Assembly (NCBI GenBank): GCA_019828545.1 | Contig: JACVRA010000014.1 | Span: forward strand, 1 to 64,000 | DNA length: 64,000 nucleotides | Source: Paracamarosporium sp. OC-R06-R3 | Taxonomy: Eukaryota; Ascomycota; Dothideomycetes; Pleosporales; Didymosphaeriaceae | Direction of reading: 5' to 3' | Shown here: positions 11,801 to 23,920 of the stretch, one piece after another | Position numbering within the stretch: the first letter of the stretch is position 1 | How the letters are laid out: each line of letters starts with the position of its first letter | Made by a program: the position numbers and the translations under genes | The notes under the pieces: generated by a model | Seen by the model: the letters and a program-made list of their open reading frames with translations, nothing else | What the model was told of the DNA's origin: nothing | Databases searched by the model: none

Positions 11801-14091
11801 CCGAGTCGCGAACCGCTCCGTCGCGTGCTTGTGTCAAACCTCTTGGATAAACTTTCGCGTCAGGCTCCCGCCTTGGAGCCCTCGACGCTAGAACTTTGTG
11901 CTCGCCGTCATCGAACCATTCTCGGTTTCTCGCCGGCCGCTACGCTGCGTCCCTAACATGGTCGCTCCACAGCGTCGACGGGGAGCCACGTTTCTCATGC
12001 CGACGACGTCGCGAACGACGTCGCTAGCGGGTCCCGAGGAGGCGGATGTTTGCAGACGGACGGATCTTTGCCTGTTCTCGAGGGCCGTAGCCGACCGTAT
12101 GACGAAACGAGGCGCGAACTTCTGTTCGACCAGGCGCGTCGAGCAGCCGTGGTACGCAGAAGCGCCGAAGGAGATATCTGGATCGCGCACCGAGCGGTTT
12201 TGCAGTGCCACGCCGTCTCACCACGAACAGGTGCTTGCGCGCTGTCTATATCCACAGTCTCCACGACGACAGCGACCACGGCCTCCTGAAGCACTCGCCA
12301 GACACGCCGGGATGCTCGTGGCCTCTGCGAGACATCTTGTCCTTGTCGCGCGCGTGTCGATGCATGAAACGCGTTCGAACATGTTCGCATGCATCAAGCT
12401 TGAGCGCCCGTGGTGGATCTCCGGCTGCCCGCGCCGTTGCATCACGTTGATCTATCCGCCCGCCCCATGGTGTCGTGCCCCTTTCGGTCAAGAGATTCCA
12501 AGTCGTCGTTCCGTGGGTCTTCGACGGCGCTTCCACGAGGCCGGCGCGTTTCAGAGCCCACGAGCCCTCATGCCCAAATTCTTGACAGTACGCAAATCAT
12601 GTCTAGCCGGGGGTGGAGCGGTCGAAACGAGGAGCGCCGGGGGTGCAGCGTCATGTCAATCAACGGCGGTGGAAAGGATCCTCGAGCCCGTGTCCTCGCC
12701 GGGAGTGCCTCCGTCTCCCTCTCGTCCAAGCCCAACATGCTGCTTCGCGTAGACTTTGCTCGCATGTCACTCGCAGGCCAGGGGTGCGCACAAACCCTGT
12801 TTCATCTCCCTCCAGGAACCGATCCCCCAAGCTTCTCCCAACCTTCTCGAACGCCCAGCCGGACAGACCCCATGACCCCGTCTCGCAAGGGCCCCCATCC
12901 CCTCGTCCCCAACCCGTCATGTCTATTCTCCTCGCCGACGGCGCCCTCGTATGTGGAAATAAGGATCGTACGACGACACGTTAGCCTCGCTCGCTAGACC
13001 TGCAGTCCACCACATCAGCTCGCTCGTCCATGCACTGCAACTGCGGTCAGTCAGGGAACCGCAGCACGCACAGCGAGCCTCGCGACTCGCAGCCCTACCC
13101 GCAGCCGCCGCGCCCGAGTCACGGCCCAGGCTGCCGCCGAAAAGTGAGGCAACCCAGCGCACACCACAACGCAGACTCATTTCGCAGCTAGGCCGCTCAA
13201 CAGAACGAGGGCGTGCTGCAGCAGCAAGCTTCATCGGACGAGAGTCCATGTGTGCGCCCCGGTGACAACGCACCGCCGGGCCACGTAACTGACCGCATGT
13301 CTGAACGCCTCGCCGTATACGTCATTAGCGGACGAAGGCGCCTTCACCGCCCATGGGCGCTCCCTGTTCTCCCACCGGGTGCGTCCGAGCATCTGTGCCA
13401 GGCAGACGTGTGTGTGGTGGAACAACTGCGCGGTATACGCGTGCGCTCATTAATACATTGCGACCTGATGCCATATGCTTCTAGTGTGTACAGTTGTGGG
13501 AAATGCCCGCGCGGTATGCATGCCGGCCCGCTGCAAAACGCTTCAGTAAAGATGCTGCAAGACAAGAACATGTGTGAAAAAGTAGAGTAAAGCAAAGTAA
13601 AGTAAAATGACAAAGCCCGCTGCAAATGCACAATCGTGAGCGCTTCCGCCAATGTAGTATCTATCCAAAACAAATGTGAAATGAGAACAACCGCACGCTA
13701 TGATGTTGAATGCAGACGGAGAACCAAGGAGAGAATGAGGGATAAGAAATGTTAGAAACACGCCACCCACGCTAAATGCCAGTCATTGCTGCCGCTCGAT
13801 ATGCTGCAATAAAAGGACGCGGAAGCCACCATGCCTTGAGTCCCAAGCCGTTATGCAACCGTGATGCGTCCCATGCCACCCAATGCCAATGTACCGTATG
13901 TGCTGTGCATGCCCATCCTGTTTCTGCTCCCCCCTATGCACCAGAATCCCACATTAAGATCGCGCTCTTTTACGGTCCCTGCCCGAAAAAAAACTCCAAG
14001 AAGTCCATCATGTTCTTTCAACGCCTCGCTAACTCACAATCATAACAGTCATGCTATACTTCCAAGAGGTGTGTATAGCATACAAGGGTCG
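8832..14091. other. Gene-poor region, no supported gene
   Basis: About 5.3 kb between convergent neighbours. Many overlapping frames exist in all six phases because the DNA from 11.7 to 13.3 kb is GC-rich. The longest (minus 9496-10203, plus 11898-12752) have Arg/Ser/Pro-rich composition, no domain and no consistent splice pattern, so I treat them as chance frames. A minus-strand frame at 10990-11370 has a Gly/Val-rich stretch that looks faintly protein-like but matches nothing I know. The pyrimidine-rich stretch at 11040-11340 may be a promoter or UTR. Confidence 0.45.
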
Positions 14092-15876
14092 TCAAGCTGT
14101 GGTTCCTGTCGGTTCGACCCTTGCGTGCTCTGCTTCGTCCGCATCTCCTACGCTCCTCTTCAAGCTCTTCACGCTGCCCGTACCACTCCGTTGTGACACT
14201 CGATCAGGGCTCCTCCCACCTTGACTCCGTGCATCTGCTTCAGCCCGCAAGCTCTGTACACCCTCGTCTTCCCGTTTCCTCTTGCCGAAAGCTTCGCCCA
14301 ACGGTCCCTCGTCTTCTCTCTTGACATTGGTGTCAGGCGCAGGCGCGGTTCTTGCTCCACTGATGAGGTCGGCCTCGGATTGGGGGTGGATCTGTGGCAG
14401 AGGTTGATTGAGTTGAGGTGGTACACTGTTCCTCGCGCGTCTCCGGCTGAACGAGCCATTTCTTGTCCGTCCCTGGCTGGAGTTGCTGTCGGAGCGCCGG
14501 TGGGAATGGTGTACTGGTCCTTGAGGTGGTGCAGGCGGTTGTTGATACTGATGCTGTTGTTGTGGATGCGGCGGTGGTGGCGGTTGAGCAAAAGGCATTA
14601 ACTGGGGTGCGTTTGCTGGTGTAAAGCCATGCGAAGGTGGCACCTGGGCTTGAACATGAGGCGGAGGCGGAGGCTGCCCAGACACGGGAACGGGAACGGC
14701 AGATGCAGTGGGGGGTGAGTGACCTGTACCGGTAGCCGATGGATGTAGTTGAAAAACGGGAGCGTTGGCGCGTGCGCTCATTTCTTGTTCTCCCAACTGC
14801 CAGTGCATAGACTCAGCTGAACGCCACGGAATGCCCATCTCCGTGGCAACCTTCTGCCACATTTGGTCCTTGAATCTAAAGCAAAGTCAGCAAGTGCGAT
14901 AAAGATGAGCGCCCAAAAGCAATCAAGCGTACAGTGGGGTGGTGAGTATGCGGACGTGGGATTTCTCGAACCAAATGCTCAGGAAGAACCGATAGGACCA
15001 AATGATGCAAATCCGCGACCACATGCTGGCGAATGCAGGGAGGCGCGTGTTACATACCGAGCGTAGAGTCGAGCCAGCTTATTCTTCTTCTCCTCGTCCC
15101 ATACAGCTCGCTTCTCCAGGTAGTTTTGGTAGCGCAGTCGGCACGAGATGGAGCTCCTTCCAGGCAGGCGCTTTGCGATGTCGTCCCATTTCATACCTTG
15201 TCCTCGCAGCTCGATGGTGAGGTTGTCCTCTTCTGGTGTCCATTTAGACTGCTTCTTGGCTGGGCTCTCTTCTGCAAGCGGGGTCTGGGAAGTTGCTCTC
15301 TTGAGCATCTGGGATGGAGGGGATCCATTAGAACCCGTTTGGCCTTGGGGAATTATTGACGTGACGGAAGCTCCAGAGTAGAGAGGTCGAAATTGTGGTG
15401 GCGGTTGCGGTTGTCCTGGTTCTTGGTGTCGGTGCAGCTCCGAAATGGCGGGAAGAACCGGTCCGCCCTGCATCGACGCAGCAGACGTGGGACCCTGAGG
15501 TGAATAGGCTGGTGTCGCGCCATATCCCGGAGAGGAAGTCACATAAGCTGGTGCCGCAGCGACGTGAGCGGGCGATGTGTTCGCATACGCTGGAAGGTGA
15601 CTGTACGCGGGAGGAGCTGTGATGGAAGTGTATGCTCTTGCTCCACCAGTGGAAGTGGATCCTACCGAGATTGAACTCTTCTTGCTCGCTGGGGACTCGG
15701 AGCCCCGCGGCTCGATGAGTAGATTGATATCCACGATGGGCAGGATGGACTGGTCTTGAGCCAGCCCATAAGTTGGAGTAAAAGATGCTGCTTCCCTCTG
15801 CTTACACCAAGCTAGTGGATCGACGTTGAGAAAGTGAGACAGCAAGCCGAAGAGGAAGTGGGAGAGTGTCTTTAAC
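14092..15876 (-). CDS. Myb-like (SANT) DNA-binding protein, 5' end unresolved
   Basis: The minus-strand coding exons are 15058-15876 and 14092-14875, with an intron at 14876-15057. The middle of the protein is Pro/Ala/Tyr/Ser-rich. It is followed by two tandem Myb/SANT repeats: the first begins KQSKWTPEEDNLTIELRG and contains KWDDIAKRLPGRS, and the second follows WDEEKKNKLARLYAR and runs across the intron to WQKVATEMGIPWRS. The C-terminal third is His/Gln/Pro-rich, then charged. This is typical of fungal sequence-specific regulators; the target is unknown. The 5' exon boundary at 15876 is a good acceptor (TCTGCAG) leaving one base of a codon, so at least one more coding exon lies upstream. 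I could not find its ATG. The first in-frame ATG inside the exon is at 15473. Confidence 0.8.
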
Positions 15877-16572
15877 CTGCAGAAGTGATGTCAATGACCA
15901 CGTCGACTTGGCCACAATCGGATCGACCAAGATGTGTTTGATAATTGATCGAGTGAGAGCCTGATGGGTATGAGGCTTGCGAGGGAGCAACGCGACGCGA
16001 GCTGCGGCGTTGGGCGCGCCACTCAGGCAAAGACAAATGGTGCTCGCTACACCGCCGAGTACGAGCAAGTATTGCTTGTGCCAGGAGGTAATTTTCCTAT
16101 ACAGGAACAGGAAAGAACTGCAGTGCAGGAAGATGCAGTGCAGAAATTGAGGCGCAGAGCAGGAGGCAGGTGGTCGGATGTTCAGAGTAGCGTTTAATGT
16201 TCCGATGTACGTCCAAGTTAACCAGTTGGGAGCGGAAACAGCCGATACTTGTTCTGAGTGGTCGTTGTCGGAGCTATTAAGAGAATAGCACTGTGCAGAG
16301 AGCAGGGTTGTGAAACGGGGCCAACCAATGGGTCACTAATGGCAGACGAGCTCAGCCACTAGGTGCGCGCAGCAGGATGAGAAGAAGAAAGCGTAGTGTT
16401 GGAGAGCAATGAATGCGGCCTGGCGAGCGACTAAGGTACTTGAAAGCACGGATAGAGCAGTAGGGGGAGTTAGAGCCGGTGTGTGACCGTAATGCTATGC
16501 ATTTCTTGGACAGGCCCTGGTGGTCCCGCCTCGCTGTCCGTCCGCGGTAGGGATCCGGGGTCGTGGATTAGG

Positions 16573-16698
16573 ATGCACCCTCTGGCGTCTCTGACTTTGT
16601 GCTTGACGCTGGCTAGTGTGCTGGCGGCGCCACTGCTCGATGCCGGGATAACCCACGGACCCTGTCGAGGCAGGACAGCTGATCAGGAGCGGCCCTAA
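16573..16698 (+). CDS. Possible 41-residue secreted peptide (weak)
   Basis: This short ATG frame encodes a hydrophobic N-terminus (LASLTLCLTLASVLAAP) that would act as a signal peptide, followed by about 20 polar residues with one Cys. There is no homologue I recognise, no intron and no duplicate. It may be a chance frame within the intergenic region; I list it only because the signal-peptide pattern is clear. Confidence 0.15.
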   Translation: MHPLASLTLCLTLASVLAAPLLDAGITHGPCRGRTADQERP

Positions 16699-18100
16699 AC
16701 GAGTATGTTGCTAAAAAGAAAGAACCCAAACGCCCGAATTTTCAACGTTAGTTGCAACAAAAAGCAGACGGCTGCCGCTGCTAGCAGAACAGGGCGATGA
16801 CGTGTCCCCCACTTTGCAGCATTACTCACTCTGGCGCTCTGGCTCGCACCCTTTTCCCTTATTGCTTCATATCCACTTACTCGCACGTCTCGGGTTGATT
16901 TGGCGCCCTCTGTGTCAGGCCGCAATGGGGTGCAGGACAGGGCTGCAGCAAGACACGGTGCTGTCAAGACGCCGTTTGTACAATCTGGCCGAGTTTAATT
17001 CGAAGCCTCGATGTCACGACCGATGGGCGAGGATACAAAGACGATGCAGCAAATCAGGGGCGGTGAACGGCTTCAGGGATCTGAGCTTGTTGGCAAGGGC
17101 CGGGTTCAGTTGCAGAAGCGCGATGACCTGGCGTAGCGCGGCGAACAAGATCTGCACATCCTTCGCCCTGCCCTACGGTTATCTGACGCCAAATGAGTCG
17201 CTACCGAAAAGATGCCGCGAACGCTGAAGTCATTATGGCGGTGCAGATGTGTGATGTGTTCACGCCCAAGTGCTTAGGCCCGCGTCCCCGATCTATTGAC
17301 TGATGCTCCTGCCAACTCCAACAACTTGGCCAGCTCTGGCAACGTCGATACGTGTGCGAAGAGCGGTGAAGTGCCGAGCAGGTGGCCGTGACGTCTAGCT
17401 TCGCCATTAAACAAGAACGGAGACGTAGCTCCGGGCACGGCGGCGGCCCTGACAACGTGCTCCCTTCCACCGCGGTCCTTGTTCCTTGCACGTGAGCAGC
17501 CCCGGCCGCGATTTCGCTGACCTGGTCGACGGCAGGACTGGGAGCTCGTCGCGGGCATGCCGCTGGGCGGGTTGCATCACAAACAGGGCCGGCCGGGGGT
17601 TCGTGATGATGCGCATAAGGCGGTGTAAAGAGGCCTGAATCACGATTCACGCCCGAACCGCTGCATTTGCTGGTCGACGTTTGAGGGCAGTTTGGAGGGA
17701 GCGCTACCGGGGCTAAAGCGACCGAACTGCATTAGCCGGGCGTGGAGGGCGCACGGGGACAGTGTTCTTGAATAAAAGGCTTGACGGTGGGCTCATGGTG
17801 GAGAGCCTTGCGCAGCGGGCCCACCGTGTCCGAATGCATATTGCAATATGTGTATGCGTTGCGGCTGCGAACACGATTCTTCCAGAGCCCCGGTCTAAGG
17901 CTGCGGCGTCCCGGCAGCGCGTCTCGTGCGCCGTGTGGCTGCAACGAGCCACAGCGTGCTTGTGGCCGCCGTCACGCTGCAGCTGGTCTGGGGAAGACAA
18001 TGCGGGTGGTGACGGTTGATCAGTCTGGATACGAAGGATGCGGGTATTTTTAGAGAGCAGTGCATGGACAGGCGGTGAGGCCCTGGGCTGTCAGTGAGTG

Positions 18101-18130
18101 CTGTGCTGCGCTGTGCTGCGCTGTGCTGCC
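18101..18130. repeat. Three tandem copies of a 10-bp unit
   Basis: CTGTGCTGCG repeated three times (the last copy ends in C), about 550 bases upstream of the Alf1 start. A simple minisatellite. Confidence 0.9.
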
Positions 18131-18683
18131 AGCGCGGCGCAACAGGCCGTGGCTGGCGGCGCAGACAGGAGGGCCACGGCCTCATGCCTCATGGGCGACT
18201 GGGCCGGGCGGCGGCGGGTGGTGCTCGACGATCTGTGCCGCGGCGAGAGTCATATATGTCGGGCCTTGGCTGACGAGGACGGGACGCGGCGCTCGTGCGC
18301 GAGAAAAAGCAGACGGGCTGGAGGCACAGCAGCAGCGGGGGGGCGCGAACTGTCGTTGCCGACGGCATGGAGGGAGCGTGGGATATGCGGCACAGGCAAG
18401 CGTCTGCGGCGCGTGGGGAGCAGAGGGCAGACATTCACTGTGCTGGCCAAACTACCGCCTTGGCGCCTCGTTAGAGCTGCCCGATCGGGCGACGGTTACA
18501 CGCCGCACCATGCCGTTCTGCATTGCTGAACGCCCGCATCCGCCCTAGCATCCTGCACGCCCGCCGGCAAACCCCCCAGCCTCTGCAGGTCATCGCGACG
18601 TCGCCGGTGAACGCACGCGTTGGTGCCCATCGACCGACGCGGAACACCTGTCCAACTGTCCAACTATCCAACTCACCTCCACC

Positions 18684-20885
18684 ATGTCTCTCAGCGCGGC
18701 CGCCGACGTGCCCCTGCAAATCGTCTCCCCCAACTCGTCGTCCGAGCGCCGCATCTCCCCCGCGTGGTCCATCGCCCACCTCAAGACGCGCCTCGAGCCC
18801 ATCACCGGCATCCCCGCCGCCTGCCAACACCTCACGCTGCGTGTGGGCTCGCAGGATGCAATCTCCATCTCTGCCGCCGACGAGGAGGCCACCCAGCTGG
18901 CCGCCTTTCCGTTGCAGCCGTACGCGGAGATGACCGTAAGTCCAACTGCTCCTCTAGCGTCCCGCGAGCTGTCCTCTCTCGAGCTGCCACATCTTCCTAC
19001 TTGAAACACATCACACTTTTCAACTCAGCGCTCACCACGCCCCGCCAAAAGTCCGCCTTTGCGGATGCCCTGCTGCACTAGCCCTGTTTTTCTCATTGGC
19101 CCGTTTCCGAGCCTTTGGACCCCAGCCTGCATCGTGTACATGCACTGCTGATGCCCCACAATGCACCCAGCCCCTCTCCATCTTTGTCATCCTTCTTCCA
19201 CGTCTTCTTCGGCCTTGAACTAGTGCTTCCTGGTGGAGAGGCTGTCTACCGCTCCTAGCGAGCTTTCTTTTCTTCTCACGGGTTGCTTTTTCCAAATCAC
19301 CCATTATTGTTTTTTTTTTTCAGACCCCACGGAATCGAGCATTCCCATTGCGTCGACCCCTGCATGTTGTTGTTCGGATCGAAGAGCTTGCTTCGCCATC
19401 AATTGGGGGCATGGGGCTTGACACAATGTCTTTCTCTCTGACAGTTCGTTTCTAGGTCGGTGACACACGCCCACCAGGAGCACGTACAGACTTCTCGGAT
19501 TTGGCTTCTGTACCGAAATATGTCATGCCAAGTGCCGAGTATGAGACCCGGACGGACAGCGTTTTAGCCTGGAAGAAGAACCAAAAGCTCGGCCGCTTCG
19601 ACCCGAATGCACCCTCAATCGAGCAGCAGAAGATCCGAGCCTCGGAGCGTGAGATTGAAGAGAGGGGTAAGTGCAATGTCGTTTGATCATGCGTTTGTGA
19701 ACTCGTACGGTTTGTGGCGCTGTGGAACCAGCCAGAGCAAAAGCAACTACAAGCCGACACAGCATGCCATTGCAGGACGCGCTCGTGCAAGACACAACGT
19801 CAAAGCCATGTGATCCAAACATCAGAATTGGACACCTGCAGCTGTTCGCCAAAATCCTTAGGCTGCATCGCATGGCAGACGTAACTTGGTGTCTCAGCCG
19901 TTGATCAGAGTCGGAATTATTTCTTCTCCGACAACTCGGTGCAGATGCCTCACTCTCAACGTGCTTGCCTTTGCTCGTATTGGCGACATCCCAGTTTGGC
20001 GAGCTGCATCGCGTCTTGGCAGGGCGGGAATTAGTGCAACCATATCCAATGCCTCAACAGCAGCTGGGCGCTACTGTGACGACTGCAGAGGCGCTTCAGT
20101 TTCGTGTTAGAAGCTGCTGTGGATACCTCGTCGCTTTGGGTACGCTTTGCAAGTCGGTCAATTTCCGCTGCGGGCGCCCCTGAGGGCTAATCTCTTCGCG
20201 ACAACTCCTTAGGAACGATGGCCACTCGAGCAAGATTGCCGAGTGAGACATGGAGAGATCGCGATGGAGATCTCCACGCTGTATCGTAGTATGTCATTGC
20301 CGCCAAGGGGGCCTCGTCAATGACATCACGGGCTTCCAGCATCTGGCACACCCGCTGAAAGCAGAGAGAAACCTTACAACTCGAGGTCGAAGCTGCTAGG
20401 CCCATCATTGCCGTTTTCAAAACGGCGTTTCTTGTAGATTTCTCAAAGCTCTGCTAGCTGCTCCGCTTCCACAAACACTTCCGATGCGATAGCGATGCTA
20501 TAAACCGCCATGCCCGCATTCGCGCCCACGTACGAGTTTGTGCGCAAGTGCAAATAGACAGCCCGACAAACCTAGACACTGCGACATGATAACTGACTCG
20601 AGCTCTACAGGAATCGCACTCGGCGCCCGCATACGTGTCCTTCCTGGGACCGACGCCCGTCGAGGAACTGTATCCTACGTCGGTACCGTCCCCGAGATCC
20701 CGGGCATAGGCTCCTGGGTCGGCATCACGCTCGACGAGCCGACTGGGAAGAACGATGGCACGGTGAACGGGAAGCGGTACTTTGAGTGTGGCAAGAACTG
20801 CGGTGTTTTTCTTCGCCCGGAGAGGTGCGAGGTCGGCGATTTCCCAGCTCTAGACTTGGGCGATGAGGATTTCGAGGAGCTTTGA
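18684..20885 (+). CDS. ALF1: Tubulin-folding cofactor B (Alf1/TBCB)
   Basis: Cofactor B handles alpha-tubulin in the tubulin folding and dissociation pathway in the cytosol. Three exons (18684-18935, 19456-19666, 20611-20885) give 245 residues, the usual family size. Residues 1-84 are the ubiquitin-like domain. The linker starts with VGDTRPPGARTDFSD and continues through a charged helix. The CAP-Gly domain fills about residues 157-240 with the signature GKNDGTVNGKRYFEC, and the acidic C-terminus ends DEDFEEL. Joining the three exons directly gives the complete family architecture with no gap. The two introns are therefore genuinely long, 520 and 944 nt, far above the norm here. Confidence 0.93.
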
Positions 20886-22089
20886 GGGAAACGATTGGGC
20901 GAGAAATGGGAAGAACTGAACTGAGTAAGGGACTGCGTGATGTGCATGAGATATCGTACCCGGCATGAGAATCGCAATGGGTAGAATCAACAGCTTAGAA
21001 CTTCTCACGACTGCTCGACACAATCGTCGAGGGCATCATACGTACCAAGGCAAGCCATAGCTCAATTCATTGCATATTTAGCTTCACTACCTCCACTCGA
21101 CACCAGCTAGCCGGCATCTACGCATCCCACAACGAGATCCAACCCTTTGTCGCAGAACACAACGCCTCTAGTGTTGATCCCACCCTCACCTCACCTCACC
21201 TCCACCTTCCCACCTCCATCCATCTCCACCCACCTTACATCCCCAACTCTCTTTCCCCATAGACCCATCTCACCCATCACAACACACGCTCCCCTCTCAT
21301 CCCCCATCTAATCCGACATGCCTTCCCTCAGCATCCATTACGAAACCCCCTCACTCTTACCACAGATATACCACCGCTTCACGAAATATCCTTATCTTCC
21401 CATACCCCCTCCCAAGGACGAAATCATTACACGTAGCGAACTTATTCCCAAACCCCGCTGAGAAGCATCTGCCCATCATCAACAGTTCCTTCCTCCGGTC
21501 CAGTTCGGATCGTTTCGTTTCGGTTCGGTTCGAGCTGGATGTAAACGCCGTCGGTGTATTCCACAACACGTATCCTCGATCTCAAGGGCAGAAGATATTC
21601 TGTTCCTGGCATATACATGGCGCGAAGTCTTCATGCCGTGTCGCACACTGTGAGACGAGGCGGGTAGTGCGGAACTTGGTACTGTGGGTGTTAGTCTGGT
21701 CGATGATGCGTGTGTGTATGGTGAATAGTGTCGCTTCGTGCGATGGTTGAAGTTGTCTGAGCGCTAGGTATCCAGAGGGCTTGTTCGACTTGCTACTGCT
21801 TCGCGATCAGTTATGCGCTGTTGAGGTGAGCAAAGCAGGGGAAGTTGTGGAGTATATTGCACTGTGGCGGGTATCGAAGAGCGAGAATGGATGTTTGATG
21901 GTGGTTGGTATGTACCTGTCTATGCTGCTCTTCTCAGGCGGGCTATCGTGGGTTGCTTTGGTATGCTATGGGATAAGGTGTAGGCTGTGTTGCTGGATGA
22001 GCTCCTGGCTCTGCGGGCTCTGCGGACTGGGTACTGCGCCCGGTGATGCGATTCTGAACTTCTGGAATCGGATGGGGTGGTGCTGTTCA
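20886..22089. other. Intergenic, low-complexity
   Basis: Contains a C-rich CACC stretch (21180-21300) and GC-skewed sequence. Short frames (minus 21357-21569, plus 21781-22233) have no domain; the second is mostly Leu from CTG repeats read on the wrong strand. Confidence 0.5.
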
Positions 22090-22239
22090 CTGCTACTCTT
22101 GCTGCTGTTGCTGGGGAATCTGCTGCTGGTGGGTTTGCTGCAGGTAGACTGGCTGCAGGGGTACCTGCTGATGCTGCTGTATCTATTGCTTTTGCTTTTG
22201 TTGCGGGGGCCGCGCATGGGGCATGTGGCCTGAAGATGA
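22090..22239 (-). pseudogene. Relic of a Gln-rich coding segment
   Basis: Read on the minus strand, one frame gives a Gln-rich stretch (CAG/CAA runs, for example QQHQQVPLQPVYLQQ) preceded by SSGHMPHARPPQQ. It is interrupted by TAG after KQKQ and again after the second Q run, each at a place where CAG would fit. Neighbouring frames stay open and also look low-complexity. I cannot name the protein. It may be a decayed exon or a CAG-rich spacer. Confidence 0.3.
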
Positions 22240-22501
22240 GCCTCCGACCCGTACTTACTCAGTCCTGTTAGCTATGATGCACATGCGTGGTTATCTGAGG
22301 AAAGTTGTGGATCGATGTCCTAAACGGCGCCCCTAAAGATCGCCTTGCTGAGCGTCATCTCCGAACCTTTAGCAGCAACCGCAAGGCCACGAGACGATGA
22401 AAGATCATGCAGACATTGAAGGTAAGATGGACTTACAGGACGCACCAGCTCGTCCGCTTCCATGGACGAACGAGGTGACACTGTTCACAATTAGACTGAT
22501 A

Positions 22502-22700
22502 TATCAAACAGAGCATCTCGGGACTCGCGCCGGCGGGCCACCACTCCCGCCGCGACCACCTCCGCGACCGCCGCCGCCAGCACCGCCGAACTGGTAGAAA
22601 ACAGAGTAATCAATAAAAACGCTAGCAAAGGACCATGGATCATGTCTAGGTACCAAATCGAGAATGGCAGTTTAGGGGAGGAAGATCTTGGACTTGACGT
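22502..22700 (-). pseudogene. Possible remnant of a small membrane protein with Gly/Arg-rich tail
   Basis: On the minus strand one frame gives a single hydrophobic segment (IWYLDMIHGPLLAFLLITLF). The next frame gives a Gly/Arg-rich tail (FGGAGGGGRGGGRGGSGG). One membrane segment followed by a Gly/Arg tail resembles small selenoprotein-K-like ER proteins of fungi, but the two parts are one frame apart and no intron joins them cleanly. I infer a frameshifted relic; a chance combination is possible. Confidence 0.3.
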
Positions 22701-22861
22701 TGTGGATGGTGGATGGAAAGATAGAGAAAAACTACATGGGAGCGGGGGGTAAGTCAATGTCCTAAGACATACCAAGCTCCTGCAGGGGCTGCTAGCCCAT
22801 CACAAATAGTGTCACGATCCTGCATACGCGTATCAGGCAAGACTGCCTTAGAACAACTATC

Positions 22862-23920
22862 ATGGAGAGACCAACCCCGACCATAGAAAGTGAGCCGTAC
22901 CCTCGCCTGCATCCTTGGTTTGTTGAGTGCTTCTTTCAGCTTTTTGATATATTACAGGCCATCGAGTACAATAATGTCTCTCAACCGCATCGCATCGAAC
23001 GAGCTCGTCTCGCCGTACACACAGCGGAAAGTCCGCCCTTTGCATTGACGCGTGAGATCCTGTCCTCACAGAATCACGATGAGAGCCGATCACCCTCGAC
23101 AGACGTCTTTCATATTGGCTGGGAACGCCGATGCTTGCGCTATTACCATTACAAATGAAATTTTTGGCAAAAACGAACGGTTGTCCCGAGATTATGGGCA
23201 GCATCAGGGACGTATTAACAGAGGAGCGGGTCGACGTGCGTCGGGTAGACTGCACCAAGAGATATCAGGCAGACCAAGGGCCGAACGACGTTATTCATAT
23301 CATCTTGATTGAAGCAGATTCATTCAGTGAAGGCCAGATACAGTGTTGGGTCAGCGCCATCCGGCGACTGCGGAAGCAGCTGGACGATGCATCGCCAGCC
23401 TGCTCTCGCGCCCTTACAGAGTTCATCGATATCGGAGCCTTGAATGGACTCCTCACATACGCGCTATTACTAGCCTATCAGAGACTCGCCGACACATGAC
23501 CGGTTTGGACTCTCTGTGAAAGCAGTGATCCACAAGCAACAGTGGATTGCCATGGACCTTATGGAACAAAGTTTAGACCGACAAGAAGAGAGACTCCAAC
23601 CAACCGTCGTCATAACAGCCAGAGATGCCAATGATGCGGTCTGATGGATAAACCTCTTGCCAAAGATTAGGCCAATGATACCCGCCAATGTCCAAGTCGA
23701 GGTCACACTTGAGAACGGAATCTTCTCTACTGATTCCGCGCGCGAAGACCCTCCTAGGATGGCCCAAAACGCTTCATATACCACAGAATTCTTCCCAGGT
23801 GCTTCGATCGGTTTCGATAGCATGTCCTGAAGTAGTACCCTGGGTATGGTCCCAGAACTCGAAAAGGAGGCTGGCAGTACCATGACACAAGGTCAGTGTA
23901 GATTTCTGGGAGCTACATAG
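22862..23920 (+). pseudogene. Unrecognised gene remnant with several frameshifts
   Basis: Protein-like sequence runs along the plus strand but switches frame. It opens with MERPTPTIESEPYPR at 22862. A second frame follows around 23100 (FILAGNADACAITITNEIFG), then a third at 23160-23500 (GCPEIMGSIRDVLTEERV, later DVIHIILIEADSFSEGQ). After another shift a frame runs from about 23500 (FGLSVKAVIHKQQWIAMDL) with stops at 23641-23643 and 23827-23829. The mix of hydrophobic and charged residues is unlike the chance frames around it. I do not recognise the family. A degraded exon set of a large enzyme is my best reading; no function is assigned. Confidence 0.4.

Larger units (their letters stand above)
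15877..18683. other. Intergenic, probably divergent promoter region
   Basis: Lies between the 5' ends of the minus-strand Myb gene and the plus-strand Alf1 gene. It should hold both promoters and the missing first exon of the Myb gene. Apart from a very small signal-peptide-like frame at 16573-16698 and a 10-bp tandem repeat at 18101-18130 I see nothing coding. Confidence 0.5.

Noticed and set aside
11898..12752. 284-codon frame on the plus strand
   Set aside because: Lies in GC-rich DNA with overlapping frames in most phases, is Arg/Ser/Pro-rich, and has no domain or splice-consistent neighbours.
19667..20610. Extra exons inside the long Alf1 intron
   Set aside because: Direct joining of the flanking exons gives the full family architecture, and no frame inside adds recognisable sequence.
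22397..22597. 66-codon frame ending in a Pro-rich stretch
   Set aside because: The Pro run is the complement of the Gly/Arg-rich segment on the other strand.
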